Notes: generated by a model not told the origin, from the letters alone. A stretch of 64,000 bases of DNA from an uncultured Oscillospiraceae bacterium (GCA_934597125.1 CAKTQM010000003.1:4337-68336); one strand, 5' to 3'. Counted from the first letter of the stretch, positions 1 through 8,095 are shown. Translations and numbers: made by a program.

Positions 1-603
1 CGCCAGGATGTACACGGAGAACACCACACCCATCAGCAGGTTCACCACCGCCGACAGCACCGACGCGGTGATACTGATGGTGGTGTTCAGCAGCGCCGAG
101 CCACCCTTTGCCAGCAGGTCGGTGAGCTTCGTCAGCAGGTCATTCTTGCCCAGGTCGATCTCCGGCAGAGTGATGGCGTACTGCTCCAGCTGGGCCCGCA
201 GGTCGTCATATCGCACGTCCAGCGTCTTGACGTAAGCAGAAATGGTGTTGACCATGTCCACCACCGTGCTGCCCAGGCGGGGGATCACCACGAAGCACAC
301 GGCAAAGATGACACCCAGCACGATCAAAAAGCTCAGCAGCAGGCACAGAGGACGGCGCAGGGACGTTGCCCACTTGCGGCAGCCCTCCTTCACAAACAGC
401 TTGTTCCACAGCCGCTCCAGCGGCACCAGCAGCAGGTTCAGGATAAAGGCCAGCACCAGACCGATCAGGATAGGGGATAGAATACTCAGGATCGTCCGCA
501 GAATACTGGCCAGCAGATCAAAGTGGTTCACCAGCCACCACACGGCGATGACGGCCGCCGCCAGCAGCAGGATATTGCGGATGGTTTTCTTGTTCAGTTC
601 CAA
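1..603 (-). CDS. AI-2E family transporter (permease), 3' end cut by window edge
   Basis: The first 201 codons of a polytopic membrane protein are visible and the gene continues past position 1. The N-terminus has two hydrophobic stretches (around residues 8-25 and 35-60), a basic segment, another membrane helix around residues 82-102, a soluble loop, then a glycine-containing membrane stretch reading VVNLLMGVVFSVYILA. This layout matches the AI-2E/YdiK-like permease family (PF01594), whose substrates vary and are often unknown. No ATG is usable; I chose TTG at 603-601 because GGAGG lies 7 nt upstream. It is 61 bp downstream of rsmA on the same strand, so it may be co-transcribed. The family call is an inference from topology and motif. 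Confidence 0.72.
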   Translation of the reverse strand, partial: MELNKKTIRNILLLAAAVIAVWWLVNHFDLLASILRTILSILSPILIGLVLAFILNLLLVPLERLWNKLFVKEGCRKWATSLRRPLCLLLSFLIVLGVIFAVCFVVIPRLGSTVVDMVNTISAYVKTLDVRYDDLRAQLEQYAITLPEIDLGKNDLLTKLTDLLAKGGSALLNTTISITASVLSAVVNLLMGVVFSVYILA

Positions 604-636
604 AGAGACGCCTCCTCTTTCTCTATAATAGGCATA

Positions 637-651
637 TCACACATTGTGTGA
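637..651. promoter_or_regulatory. Perfect 15-bp palindrome between rsmA and the permease gene
   Basis: TCACACATTGTGTGA is a perfect dyad around a central T. It lies 34 bp upstream of the TTG start of the permease, next to a possible -10 (TATTAT on the minus strand, 30-25 positions above 600). It may be an operator for the permease gene. No regulator is encoded nearby. Confidence 0.35.
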
Positions 652-664
652 AAAGGTGTGAACA

Positions 665-1528
665 TCAGGTATTCCGCCCCGCCTCCTGCAGGGCGTTGGT
701 CAGGCGGGCGAAATCCGTCAGGGTCAGCCGCTCGCCGCGGACGGCGGGGTCAAGGCCGCAGGCGGCCACGATAGCCGTCAGCTGCTCTTTGGGCAGCGAA
801 TAGCCGGTTTGCAGGGAGTTCACCAGCGTCTTGCGCCGCAGGGCGAAGGCGGCCTTCACCGTCCGCCACAGGGCGGCCTCGGACGCCACCTGCACCGGCG
901 GAGTCTTCCGCACGGGGCAGTGGATCACGGCGGAAGTGACCTTGGGCGCCGGCAGGAAGCACTCGGGCGGTACGGTGAACAGCAGCCGCGGATCGGTGTA
1001 ATACTGCATCAGCACCGTGAAAGCGCCGTATTCCGCCGTTCCTGCTCTGGCGCAGATGCGCTCCGCCACCTCCTTCTGGATCAGGACGGTAAGACTGTCG
1101 AAGCAGCGGCTCTCCACACACTTTGTCAGCACGGGAGTGGTGATGTTATAGGGCAGATTGGCGCACAGGATGGGCCGCAGGCCGGCGAAGTGCTCCGCCG
1201 TGATCCGGGCAAAGTCCAGCTTCATGGCGTCGCCCTCGATGAGGGTAAAGTTATCCGCGCCGGCCATGGTCTCCCGCAGGACGGGATATAGCCGCGCGTC
1301 CAGCTCCACAGACACCACCTTGCCCGCCCGCCGCGCCAGCTGGGCCGTCAACGGCCCGATGCCGGGGCCGATCTCCAGCACGCCGGTGCCCGCGTCCGCG
1401 CCGCTGGCGTCGGCAATGTCCCGGGGCACCCAGCCCTCGATGAGAAAATTCTGGCCCATAGCCTTGGAAAAGCGGAAGCCGTGGCGCTCCAAAAGCGCCT
1501 GTATGTCACGGCGGTCACAAAGATCCAT
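665..1528 (-). CDS. rsmA: 16S rRNA (adenine(1518)-N(6)/adenine(1519)-N(6))-dimethyltransferase RsmA
   Basis: RsmA (KsgA) dimethylates two adjacent adenines in the 3' hairpin of 16S rRNA during small-subunit maturation. The 287-residue length is normal. The sequence has a GQNFLIE segment near residue 26, the SAM-binding LEIGPGIGPLT motif near residue 51, an acidic ELDARL motif after beta-2, and the catalytic NLPYNITTPVL motif near residue 125, typical of rRNA adenine dimethylases. The ATG at 1528 follows GGAAGGAG at good spacing. In many Firmicutes this gene follows rnmV (ribonuclease M5), which is not seen here. The permease gene follows on the same strand. The call is secure. Confidence 0.97.
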   Translation of the reverse strand: MDLCDRRDIQALLERHGFRFSKAMGQNFLIEGWVPRDIADASGADAGTGVLEIGPGIGPLTAQLARRAGKVVSVELDARLYPVLRETMAGADNFTLIEGDAMKLDFARITAEHFAGLRPILCANLPYNITTPVLTKCVESRCFDSLTVLIQKEVAERICARAGTAEYGAFTVLMQYYTDPRLLFTVPPECFLPAPKVTSAVIHCPVRKTPPVQVASEAALWRTVKAAFALRRKTLVNSLQTGYSLPKEQLTAIVAACGLDPAVRGERLTLTDFARLTNALQEAGRNT

Positions 1529-1636
1529 CGTCGTCGCTCCTTCCGGTTGGTGGATATACTATAGCAGAAAATGGAAGAATTGGCAAGGGTGCAGCGGGCG
1601 TAATGCATACCTCTGCCCCTTTGCGGCCGTCCCGCG

Positions 1637-1674
1637 AAAAAACCGCAGGGTTGACACGCGGCCAGCCCTGCGGT
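1637..1674 (-). terminator. Rho-independent terminator of the TIM-barrel gene
   Basis: On the minus strand, ACCGCAGGG and CCCTGCGGT form a stem followed by TTTTTT. It lies directly downstream of the gene ending at 1690. Confidence 0.8.
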
Positions 1675-1689
1675 ATGTTATGTATGGGC

Positions 1690-2361
1690 CTATTCCAGCT
1701 CGCTGCGGTTTTCCGCCATGGTCTTGGCAAACAGCGCCGCGCTGCTGGGGGGCGTATAGGTGATGGCGTTGGCTCCCGCGCGGATGGTGGCGGTGATGCT
1801 TTCCTCCGTGGGGCCGCCGGTGGCGATGATGGGCAGCTCCGGATATCTTGTCCGCAGCGCCGCCGCGATCTCCGGCGTGCGGGCCGCGCCGGACACGTTG
1901 ACAAAGTCCACCCCCGCCTCCAGATACGGCTCGATGTCCATTTTCTCCGAGATCACGGTGTACACCACGGGGATCTCCACCGCCTCCTTGATGGCGCGGA
2001 TGGTGTCCAGCCCGATCTTACTGTTGCACACCACACCGTAGGCGCCCTGATGCTCCACATAGGCCGCCATGCTGGCGCTGCGGACGCCGTTTGTCAGGCC
2101 GCCGCCCACGCCGCAGAACACCGGCACCTCGGAAATGCCGATGATGGCCTGGGTGATGCTGGGCTGGGGCGTAAAGGGATACACGGCGATCACCGCGTCG
2201 GCGTTGATATTCTTGATAATCGCCACGTCCGTGGAGAACACCAGCGACTTGATGCGCCGCCCAAACACGCGGATGCCGCTGCACTCGCTGATGCAGCGGG
2301 GCACCGACAGCGTATGCTTGCGCAGATTCCCCTCGTAGACGGGCACGTATTTTCTCACCAT
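1690..2361 (-). CDS. Conserved TIM-barrel protein, often annotated 'hydrolase' in Clostridia
   Basis: This 223-residue soluble protein has no signal peptide. Visible motifs are an N-terminal SVPRCISECSGIRVFGRRIKS block, DAVIAVYPFTPQP, a CGVGGGLTNG loop and a C-terminal IIATGGPTEESI phosphate-loop-like motif followed by AGANAITYTPP. That arrangement resembles (beta/alpha)8 phosphate-binding barrels such as NanE or ThiE relatives. Close clostridial relatives are usually named only 'hydrolase', and I know of no demonstrated reaction. The ATG at 2361 follows AGGAAGGAG. It is transcribed alone and ends in its own terminator. The fold is moderately certain and the function is unknown. Confidence 0.7.
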   Translation of the reverse strand: MVRKYVPVYEGNLRKHTLSVPRCISECSGIRVFGRRIKSLVFSTDVAIIKNINADAVIAVYPFTPQPSITQAIIGISEVPVFCGVGGGLTNGVRSASMAAYVEHQGAYGVVCNSKIGLDTIRAIKEAVEIPVVYTVISEKMDIEPYLEAGVDFVNVSGAARTPEIAAALRTRYPELPIIATGGPTEESITATIRAGANAITYTPPSSAALFAKTMAENRSELE

Positions 2362-2507
2362 GCTGCTTGCTCCTTCCTGGGATCATCTTCCTGTTTTTAT
2401 TGTAGCACGGTTTGCGTTTTCTGTAAATAGACCCGGCATTGTTCGGATAAAAAATTCAACTTTTGTTCACACTTATGTTACGTTTTTGTTAAATTGAGGT
2501 GCGTTTT

Positions 2508-3035
2508 ATGTCTGTTTCTGTCGTTTTAGGAGACATTACTCTCTCCCGCGCGGACGCTATTGTCAACGCCGCCAACTGTTCCCTTCTGGGGGGCAGCGGC
2601 GTGGACGGCGCGATCCACCGCGCCGCCGGAGCGCGGCTTTTGGCGGCCTGCCGCGCCCTGAACGGCTGCGAAACGGGACAGGCCAAGATCACCCCCGCCT
2701 TTGACCTGCCCTGCCGGTTCGTGATCCACACCCCCGGCCCCATCTGGCGGGGCGGCGGGCATGACGAGGCGGCGCTTCTCGCCTCCTGCTATCGCGCCTG
2801 CCTATCGCTGGCGTGGGAAAACGGCTGCCGCAGCGTGGATTTTCCCTCCATCTCCACCGGCGTGTACGGCTATCCCCTGCCCCAGGCCGCCCACATCGCC
2901 CTGCGGGAGCTGGTAACCTTCGACCGCGCCCACGCGGGCATGACCCTGCGCATGGTGTGCCACACACCGGAGACCCTGCACGCCTATCAGGTGGATTGGA
3001 ACATGTTCTATCAGGAGACGAAGCCCCACGCATAA
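2508..3035 (+). CDS. Macrodomain protein, probable O-acetyl-ADP-ribose deacetylase
   Basis: A stand-alone macrodomain of 175 residues. The ADP-ribose-binding signatures are clear: GDIT, then [22 protein letters not shown] with the catalytic-loop asparagines and aspartate, and the second loop [10 protein letters not shown]. These match bacterial YmdB/TM-type macrodomains that hydrolyse O-acetyl-ADP-ribose or ADP-ribosyl esters. I prefer ATG 2508 to an in-frame GTG at 2499, because the GAGG at 2496-2499 is the ribosome binding site and sits 8 nt before 2508. It stands alone between oppositely transcribed genes. The target substrate cannot be read from the sequence. Confidence 0.9.
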   Translation: MSVSVVLGDITLSRADAIVNAANCSLLGGSGVDGAIHRAAGARLLAACRALNGCETGQAKITPAFDLPCRFVIHTPGPIWRGGGHDEAALLASCYRACLSLAWENGCRSVDFPSISTGVYGYPLPQAAHIALRELVTFDRAHAGMTLRMVCHTPETLHAYQVDWNMFYQETKPHA

Positions 3036-3106
3036 CGGCGATTTTCCGGCTTTCAAGGGCAGCACCCCGCCCCTGCGAATTTTCACCGTAACCTCAAGCA
3101 AAAAAA

Positions 3107-3130
3107 GGCACCCCTTACGGGGTGCCTTTT
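3107..3130. terminator. Terminator between convergent macrodomain and surface-protein genes
   Basis: GGCACCCC, loop TTAC, GGGGTGCC, then TTTT. An A-run on the other side (3100-3106) lets it work for both converging genes. Confidence 0.85.
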
Positions 3131-3173
3131 CCCACAGCAGCGCGGGGAGAGCGCCGCTGTGCCGGATAGTGAT

Positions 3174-6100
3174 TTACTGGCCGCGCTTCTTGCCGAACCA
3201 GGCCATGCCGGTGGCGCTCAGCAGTGCGGCGGCGGCGTACAGGGTGATGCCCATGTCGCCGGTATCGCCGGACTTGACGTTCTTGCCGGTGTTGGCCGTG
3301 TTGGCGTCATTGCCGCCGTTGGTGGTTGCGCTGGGATAGCGGCGGAACGGCCGGTCGTTGTTCTTGTTGCCGTTGTTGCCGTTGTTGCCGTTATTATTGT
3401 TGTTATTGTTGTTGTTATTGTTATTATTATTGTTGTTGTCCTCGGCGTCGGCCTCCACGGTCAGCACCAGAACGGCGGTGGCGGACTTATAGTCTGCGGT
3501 GCCCACGGCCCGCACCACAATGTCCGCGGTGCCCTTCTTCAACAGCTTGACGGTGATGGTCTTGGCGTTCTCGTCCATCGTCACAGTGGCCACGGAGGGA
3601 TCGCTGCTCTCCGCCGTCACCCTGCCGTTGCCGTGGTAGGTATAGGTGATGGTCTGCGTCTCGCCCTTCTTGGCCGTCAGGGTGGACTTCTCCAGCACCA
3701 GAAGGCCGCTGCTGCGCATGGTGACATTGACGGTGACGCTCTTGGTGGCGCCCTCGTGGTTGTCGTCGCCCGCGTCGATGACGGTGAAGGTATAGATCTT
3801 GTTGCTGTCCGGCACATCGGCGCTGTAGGTGCCGTCGTTGTTGTTGACGATCTCGATGGATGTGTCGCTGCACGTCACGGCGGGGACCACCGCGCGGCTG
3901 ACGGTCAGCGTCACTTTGCTGTTGCCCTTCGCGGTGGCAGGAGCGTCGATCTGCAATGCGCTGGGGACCTTCTTGATCTCGTACTTGAAGTCGATGGTCA
4001 CATTATTTGCCATGACGACCGGCGTACCGGCAGCGCCGTTATCCAGCGTGACAGGAGCGCTGGACATGCTGGGCTTCAGCGCGGGAGCGGCATCGCCATT
4101 TTCACCCTCGGCCTTGGCGGGCACATCGTTTTCGGTCTCGTTTTCGGTCTCGGTGTCAACGTTGGCGTCCACTTCCGCGTCGGCGTTGGCATTGGTGTCC
4201 TCGTCAGCGTCGGCAGCCGCGTCGGCATCGCCCTCGGTGTCGGCGTCAGCAGCCGCAGCGGCATCGTCCACCACCACGGGGGCGGGGGCGACGGCGGCGT
4301 TGCCGGTGGCCTCATCGCCGGTGACAACGTTGGTCAGCGTCACCACGCCGGTGTAGAGACCGGCATTGATGCCATTCTCAGCGGGGGTAACGGTGTAGTC
4401 CGTCCCTTCGGTCAGCTCAACACTCTCATTATTCTCTGTCTTCATCACGGTAACGCTGGGGGTCTGCTGTTTGCCGCTATAGACCAGCGGCACATTGCAG
4501 GAGACGGTATACACCGCATTGCCCACCTTCTTGCCCCACTGGGCGTACAGCTTGGTGATGGGCTGGTTGGTGGTCTTCAGATATTGGTCGGGCTGATAGC
4601 TGTCTCCGCTGCCGTCCACCGCAGTGTTCCAGCCGGTGAAGGTGTAGCCGTCACGGGTAGGAGTGGTACCGGGAATCTTCACTTCTTCCTGCGGCAGATT
4701 CACTATTTCCTCATCATCGTCCAAACCGGGAGCAACATAGCTCTTGATCGCGGTCACATCGCCTGTACCGCCGTTGACGTCAAAGGAGCAATCCGCTTTA
4801 TAAACGGCGTAAACTGTAGTGGAGGTGCCGTTAATAGAGTTGCTGTCTCCCTTAACGCCCGTCTGCGTGTACCAGCCAAGCCCCGCAAATCCGTTATACG
4901 GCGCCAATACAATGCCGTATGCATCTTTTTTGTCGGTATGAAGTATACTGTTCAGAACTTCACCATGTTTAACCGTGGCCTTAAAAAAGCCGTCATTATC
5001 CCCAAAATTATATTCAAACTTCGTAAGTCCATTACCTACAATCGTCCGCAGATTATCGCATTCATTGAAGCCAAAGCCCTCAACGGCGGTACAGCTATCC
5101 GGAAGCTCAATACTCTTAAGACTCTTACATTTGGTAAAAGGATGTGCATACGCAATTTTTTCTAATTGACTTCCTGGCGCAAACGTAACCTCTTCCAGTG
5201 CGGTGCAGCCATTGAATGTACTGCCGGGAATTTCTTTTATACCTGCACCAATAACTACGCTTTTCAGATTTGTAGAGGTTCTGAAAACACTGGTACCCAT
5301 TTTTTCCACACTGTCGGGAATCACAATGCTCTCCAAGTAGTTCATATCACAAAACGTGAAGTCGGTAAATTCTTTCACGTTACTTTCTGCCGCAAAGGTT
5401 ACTTTTTTGACATTGGATCTAAAGAATAGCTTATCCAGTTTAGTAATATGTTTACCGATGACTACTTCTTCTACATTGGCACCATACAGCCAGTTGGTGG
5501 GCATTTCCGCCATATTCATATTGAGCACCAGCTTCTGTACCTTTGCATTGTTCACAAGCTGCGATTCAATTTCCGTTACACTCTCCGGCAGCACGATCTC
5601 GGGGATCTCGGCACCCTGGAATGCATACTCACCGATGGTCTTTACGCTGCCAAGGTCAATACGGTTAAATTTGGCATTCTGAAACGCGCCGCCTATAATG
5701 GTTTCCACCGAGGCGGGCACCGTATAGCTGTTCACCGTTTCACCGCTGGGGAAATAGCGCACCAGCGTCTTTTTATCGCTGGTGAACAGCACATTGTCCT
5801 CCATCACAAAAGAGGTATTGCCTTCCGCCAGCGTCACAATCATCTCCGCGCCAAACGCACGCTTGCCGATTTTCGTCACAGATGCGGGAATGCTGATCGT
5901 TGATCTGTGCAAATTACGGTTGAACGCAACATCACCGATACCAGTTATCCCTTCTTTCACGATGACCTGGGTAATTTGGGAGCCATACCCCTTCCCGTTC
6001 TCGTCCCGCGCAGCCCAGTTTCCGGCGCTTGCCTGCCCCGGCTCGTCCATGATATCGCCCTTACCGGAAATCGTCAGCGTATAAGCAGGCAGTATAACGC

Positions 6101-6314
6101 CTGTCTCATTACCATTTTCATCTTTCTCCGCCACTTTTCCGCCGTTCTTCGTCAGCTTCCATGTGACGCTGCCGCGGCCGCCCTCGTTGGTCTCCGCGCC
6201 GCAGGTGCCCTCGGTGGGGCCGGTGGCGCCAACGGCCGTTTTTATTGCCCACGCCGCGCTGCACAAACTCAGCGTCATGACCAGCGCAAGCAATATGCTT
6301 ATGACTCTCTTCAT
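3174..6314 (-). CDS. BspA-like leucine-rich-repeat surface protein with poly-Asn linker and C-terminal anchor
   Basis: A large exported protein of about 1,046 residues. In order it has a signal peptide (MKRVISILLALVMTLSLCSAAWA), an N-terminal beta region, about ten BspA/LRR_5-type repeats (residues about 110-440; e.g. SIVIPDSVEKMGTSVF), an InlB B-repeat-like segment ending in LYAQWG, Ig-like beta domains, an Ala/Asp/Glu-rich stretch (about 670-730), further Ig/Big-like domains, a run of about 17 asparagines with NGN repeats, and a C-terminal SGDTGDMGITLYAAAALLSA helix plus KKRG tail. I chose the second ATG (6314), because GGAG is only about 2 nt before the first (6320). It probably mediates adhesion at the cell wall. 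The sorting motif is degenerate. Confidence 0.88.
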   Translation of the reverse strand: MKRVISILLALVMTLSLCSAAWAIKTAVGATGPTEGTCGAETNEGGRGSVTWKLTKNGGKVAEKDENGNETGVILPAYTLTISGKGDIMDEPGQASAGNWAARDENGKGYGSQITQVIVKEGITGIGDVAFNRNLHRSTISIPASVTKIGKRAFGAEMIVTLAEGNTSFVMEDNVLFTSDKKTLVRYFPSGETVNSYTVPASVETIIGGAFQNAKFNRIDLGSVKTIGEYAFQGAEIPEIVLPESVTEIESQLVNNAKVQKLVLNMNMAEMPTNWLYGANVEEVVIGKHITKLDKLFFRSNVKKVTFAAESNVKEFTDFTFCDMNYLESIVIPDSVEKMGTSVFRTSTNLKSVVIGAGIKEIPGSTFNGCTALEEVTFAPGSQLEKIAYAHPFTKCKSLKSIELPDSCTAVEGFGFNECDNLRTIVGNGLTKFEYNFGDNDGFFKATVKHGEVLNSILHTDKKDAYGIVLAPYNGFAGLGWYTQTGVKGDSNSINGTSTTVYAVYKADCSFDVNGGTGDVTAIKSYVAPGLDDDEEIVNLPQEEVKIPGTTPTRDGYTFTGWNTAVDGSGDSYQPDQYLKTTNQPITKLYAQWGKKVGNAVYTVSCNVPLVYSGKQQTPSVTVMKTENNESVELTEGTDYTVTPAENGINAGLYTGVVTLTNVVTGDEATGNAAVAPAPVVVDDAAAAADADTEGDADAAADADEDTNANADAEVDANVDTETENETENDVPAKAEGENGDAAPALKPSMSSAPVTLDNGAAGTPVVMANNVTIDFKYEIKKVPSALQIDAPATAKGNSKVTLTVSRAVVPAVTCSDTSIEIVNNNDGTYSADVPDSNKIYTFTVIDAGDDNHEGATKSVTVNVTMRSSGLLVLEKSTLTAKKGETQTITYTYHGNGRVTAESSDPSVATVTMDENAKTITVKLLKKGTADIVVRAVGTADYKSATAVLVLTVEADAEDNNNNNNNNNNNNNNNNGNNGNNGNKNNDRPFRRYPSATTNGGNDANTANTGKNVKSGDTGDMGITLYAAAALLSATGMAWFGKKRGQ
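3363..3442 (-). repeat. Trinucleotide-type low-complexity tract encoding poly-Asn
   Basis: On the plus strand this is a run of GTT/ATT triplets with interspersed GCC. On the coding strand it is AAC/AAT with occasional GGC, giving Asn17 then NGN repeats. Mixed codons reduce but do not abolish slippage potential. It separates the last beta domain from the membrane anchor and probably acts as a flexible spacer. Confidence 0.9.
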
Positions 6315-6352
6315 GCTCATTCTCCTTCGCTTTTCAAAATTTTGGAATGGTG

Positions 6353-6412
6353 TTTTCGCTGCTATAGCAGCGAAAATGGCCCATGGGCCATTTTTTACAC
6401 AATATCATTATA
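6353..6412 (-). promoter_or_regulatory. Promoter -10 and two overlapping palindromes upstream of the BspA-like gene
   Basis: Reading on the minus strand, an extended -10 (TGCTATAAT; 6412-6407) is followed by two perfect palindromes. The first spans 6373-6394 (half-site AAAATGGCCCA). The second spans 6353-6376 (half-site TTTTCGCTGCTA). They share the four bases 6373-6376, so full versions of both hairpins cannot form at once. Both lie in the predicted 5' untranslated leader, 40-80 nt before the start. No good -35 is visible. Confidence 0.65.
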
Positions 6413-6489
6413 GCATACAGCCGCAGAAAGTCACGTTTTTTCCGGAAATTCGAGAAGATTCAGCGCTTTGCACAATGCGTTTCCCGATT

Positions 6490-6819
6490 TCATTGTGCTG
6501 TTTGACGAAAAACTTCGACATTTTCCGCCGTCACCGCCCACTCCGCCGCCTGAGGCAGCAATTCCCTTAGCGTCTCCGGCGCGGCGGCAAGGCCCTGCTT
6601 CTGCCGGTGGGACAGGTGTTTTTTGATGGCGTACTCCAGCCGCGCCGCCGTTACCTTGTCGCCGCAGCGCCACACCGCCGCGATCTCCTCCGGCGGGCAG
6701 GCGCGGGTGAACTTCGCCCCCTTCCCCGCCACATGCGTCCGGAACCGCCGCGCCACATCCACCGCCAGCCCCGTATAAAACACCCCGCCCCGACACCGGA
6801 GCATATAGACGTAATACAT
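6490..6819 (-). CDS. GIY-YIG nuclease superfamily protein (UPF0213/YhbQ-like)
   Basis: A small protein of 109 residues with a single GIY-YIG-type domain: YYVYMLRCRGGVFYTGLAVD at the N-terminus carries the two motif segments (YVY and YTG), followed by a conserved arginine region (VARRFRTH) and a glutamate in helix 3 (LEYAIKKH). Members of this stand-alone family are structure-related to nuclease domains, but their cellular substrate is mostly unknown. I chose the ATG at 6819, preceded by GGAAGGAG. A longer in-frame start at 6870 exists but would place the ribosome binding site inside the gene. It is monocistronic, lying between the surface protein and a structured intergenic element. Confidence 0.88.
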   Translation of the reverse strand: MYYVYMLRCRGGVFYTGLAVDVARRFRTHVAGKGAKFTRACPPEEIAAVWRCGDKVTAARLEYAIKKHLSHRQKQGLAAAPETLRELLPQAAEWAVTAENVEVFRQTAQ

Positions 6820-6919
6820 GCGCCGCTCTCCTTCCTGCCCCGCTTTTCTTGTTGACAACATATCAACCATATGCTACACTTGTTCTTGCAAGGGTATTAC
6901 ATAACAAAGCGGGGCGTCG

Positions 6920-7180
6920 GCACGTAAAGAAAACATGCCGGTGGCATGTTTTTAGTGCCGATCTCGGCGGCTATGCCGCCGTAGCCTCTGTCTTGATTTT
7001 GAAGGTACTATCTTGCGAGCTCCGTCTTGTATCGAGACGGGGTTTTTCATCTGTTTGGACTTGTGTTCAGCATTCGAATTAAATGGGAAAACCGCCACTC
7101 TGCCAAGTGACGGTTTTCTTAGGTTTATCCTAATATAACAAAAACTTGACGGGTCAAAACCGCTTCGCAGTAATACCCTT
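6920..7180 (-). ncRNA. Candidate small structured RNA, copy 1
   Basis: Predicted transcript of about 260 nt from the minus-strand promoter at 7214-7187. It contains a GGGTAT...GACCC hairpin near its 5' end, a long hairpin at 7117-7088 (AAAACCGUCAC with GUGGCGGUUUU), a GCCGCC hairpin, and a terminator-like AAAACAUGCC stem followed by UUUU. In the 7117-7088 stem a U-G wobble exists only in minus-strand RNA and would be a C-A mismatch in plus-strand RNA; copy 2 shows the same asymmetry. A short in-frame peptide (RVAVFPF block) is also conserved between copies, so a coding role is not excluded. No ribosome binding site is seen. Confidence 0.5.
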
Positions 7181-7186
7181 GCTTTT

Positions 7187-7214
7187 ATTATACCGATATA
7201 GAAAGAATTGTCAA
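7187..7214 (-). promoter_or_regulatory. Consensus sigma-A promoter inside the structured element, copy 1
   Basis: On the minus strand TTGACA (7214-7209), a 16-bp spacer and TATAAT (7192-7187) match the sigma-A consensus at all twelve positions. It points away from the next annotated gene start on the plus strand (7316), so it must drive the intergenic element. Confidence 0.85.
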
Positions 7215-7315
7215 GGGGGTACTTTCCCGCCATCCCATTCTACCGGAAATGCCTTGCAATTACAACAGGAATATGGTAAAATTTATGGTTGAAATCCCAT
7301 CATAAGGAGCCATTT

Positions 7316-8095
7316 ATGGAGCTTTTTGACTATTATCTCCGCTATATGACCGAGCTGCTGGAGGGCAAGCGCCCCGCGCCGGAGGGCGTCACCCTGACGG
7401 CGGAGGACGAGGAGGGCCGCACCCGCCAGCTGGCGGAGCAGCTGTCCGCCATGGGGGCGGCGGACTTTGTCCGCGCCTGCGCCGCCCAGGACGGCGAGAC
7501 TCTGCCGGAGCGCCTGTTTGACGGCGACAACGGCATGGCGGGCTTCGAGGCGTTTCTGAAAAACGCCCAACAGCCGGACGCCCCCGAACCCGAACCGCCC
7601 GCCGACGAGCCCGACCCCGACGCGGGCAAGCACGCCTTTGAGGTGTTTCTGGACTGCATCGCCATGGACGACGGGCTGGTGCAGTACCTGATCGACGTTT
7701 TGAAGCGCCGCGACTGGCGGGAGTTTTTCAAGCTCAGCCAGATCACCACCAAGCTGGATCTGGACCCCGAGGAGTTCCTCTACTGGCTGGGCCATCGGGA
7801 GGACTACGCCGACGACGAGGAGCGGGCCTGCGCCGTCATAATGGACGGCTGTCTGGAGCGGCTGATGAACGAGGGCAGGCTGGAGCTGGCGGCGGCGCTG
7901 CTGAGCGGCGACCAGACCACCTTTGACCGCTTCCGCTGCGAAGCGCCGGAGCTGGTGCATCTGCCCCAGGCCACCTACCAGTGGTTCGCCAAAAACTATC
8001 TGGATCGGGACTATCCCATTCGGGCACTGATGAAATGGAACGGCGTCACCTTCCCCGAAGGCCGCCAGCAAGGAGCGGAAAATGACTACCAATGA
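7316..8095 (+). CDS. Hypothetical protein, acidic, soluble
   Basis: I do not recognise this 259-residue protein. It has no signal peptide and no membrane segment. It is acidic, with a Pro/Glu/Asp-rich linker around residues 96-112 (PDAPEPEPPADEPDPD) that separates an N-terminal helical segment from a C-terminal, probably all-helical domain. ATG 7316 follows AAGGAG with 7-nt spacing; an in-frame TTG at 7289 lacks a site. Its 3' end overlaps the next gene by 14 bp, so the two are translationally coupled and may be functionally linked to the PLP enzyme downstream. That link is an inference from overlap only. Confidence 0.75.
   Translation: MELFDYYLRYMTELLEGKRPAPEGVTLTAEDEEGRTRQLAEQLSAMGAADFVRACAAQDGETLPERLFDGDNGMAGFEAFLKNAQQPDAPEPEPPADEPDPDAGKHAFEVFLDCIAMDDGLVQYLIDVLKRRDWREFFKLSQITTKLDLDPEEFLYWLGHREDYADDEERACAVIMDGCLERLMNEGRLELAAALLSGDQTTFDRFRCEAPELVHLPQATYQWFAKNYLDRDYPIRALMKWNGVTFPEGRQQGAENDYQ

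Larger units (their letters stand above)
6911..7215 (-). repeat. Long form of the CATGCC structured repeat, copy 1
   Basis: This 0.3-kb intergenic element is closely similar to 22343-22612, with colinear blocks along its whole length. Its left end carries the short module: CGGCAC/GTGCCG (6918-6923/6955-6960) enclosing AAAACATGCC-GGT-GGCATGTTTT (6930-6952), then CGGCGGC-TAT-GCCGCCG (6965-6981). A hairpin CCGTCT...AGACGG followed by GGTTTTT occurs only in this copy (about 7021-7047). The right end carries a minus-strand promoter. Confidence 0.85.

Noticed and set aside
2508-3035. Macrodomain protein as part of a DarTG-like toxin-antitoxin pair
   Set aside because: No DarT-type ADP-ribosyltransferase is adjacent; the gene stands alone with its own terminator.
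3159-5165. A 668-codon plus-strand open frame opposite the BspA-like gene, rich in Val/Gly/Ile
   Set aside because: It is the exact antisense of the surface-protein gene; the low-complexity composition comes from the poly-Asn and Ala/Asp-rich coding repeats, and there is no convincing start signal.
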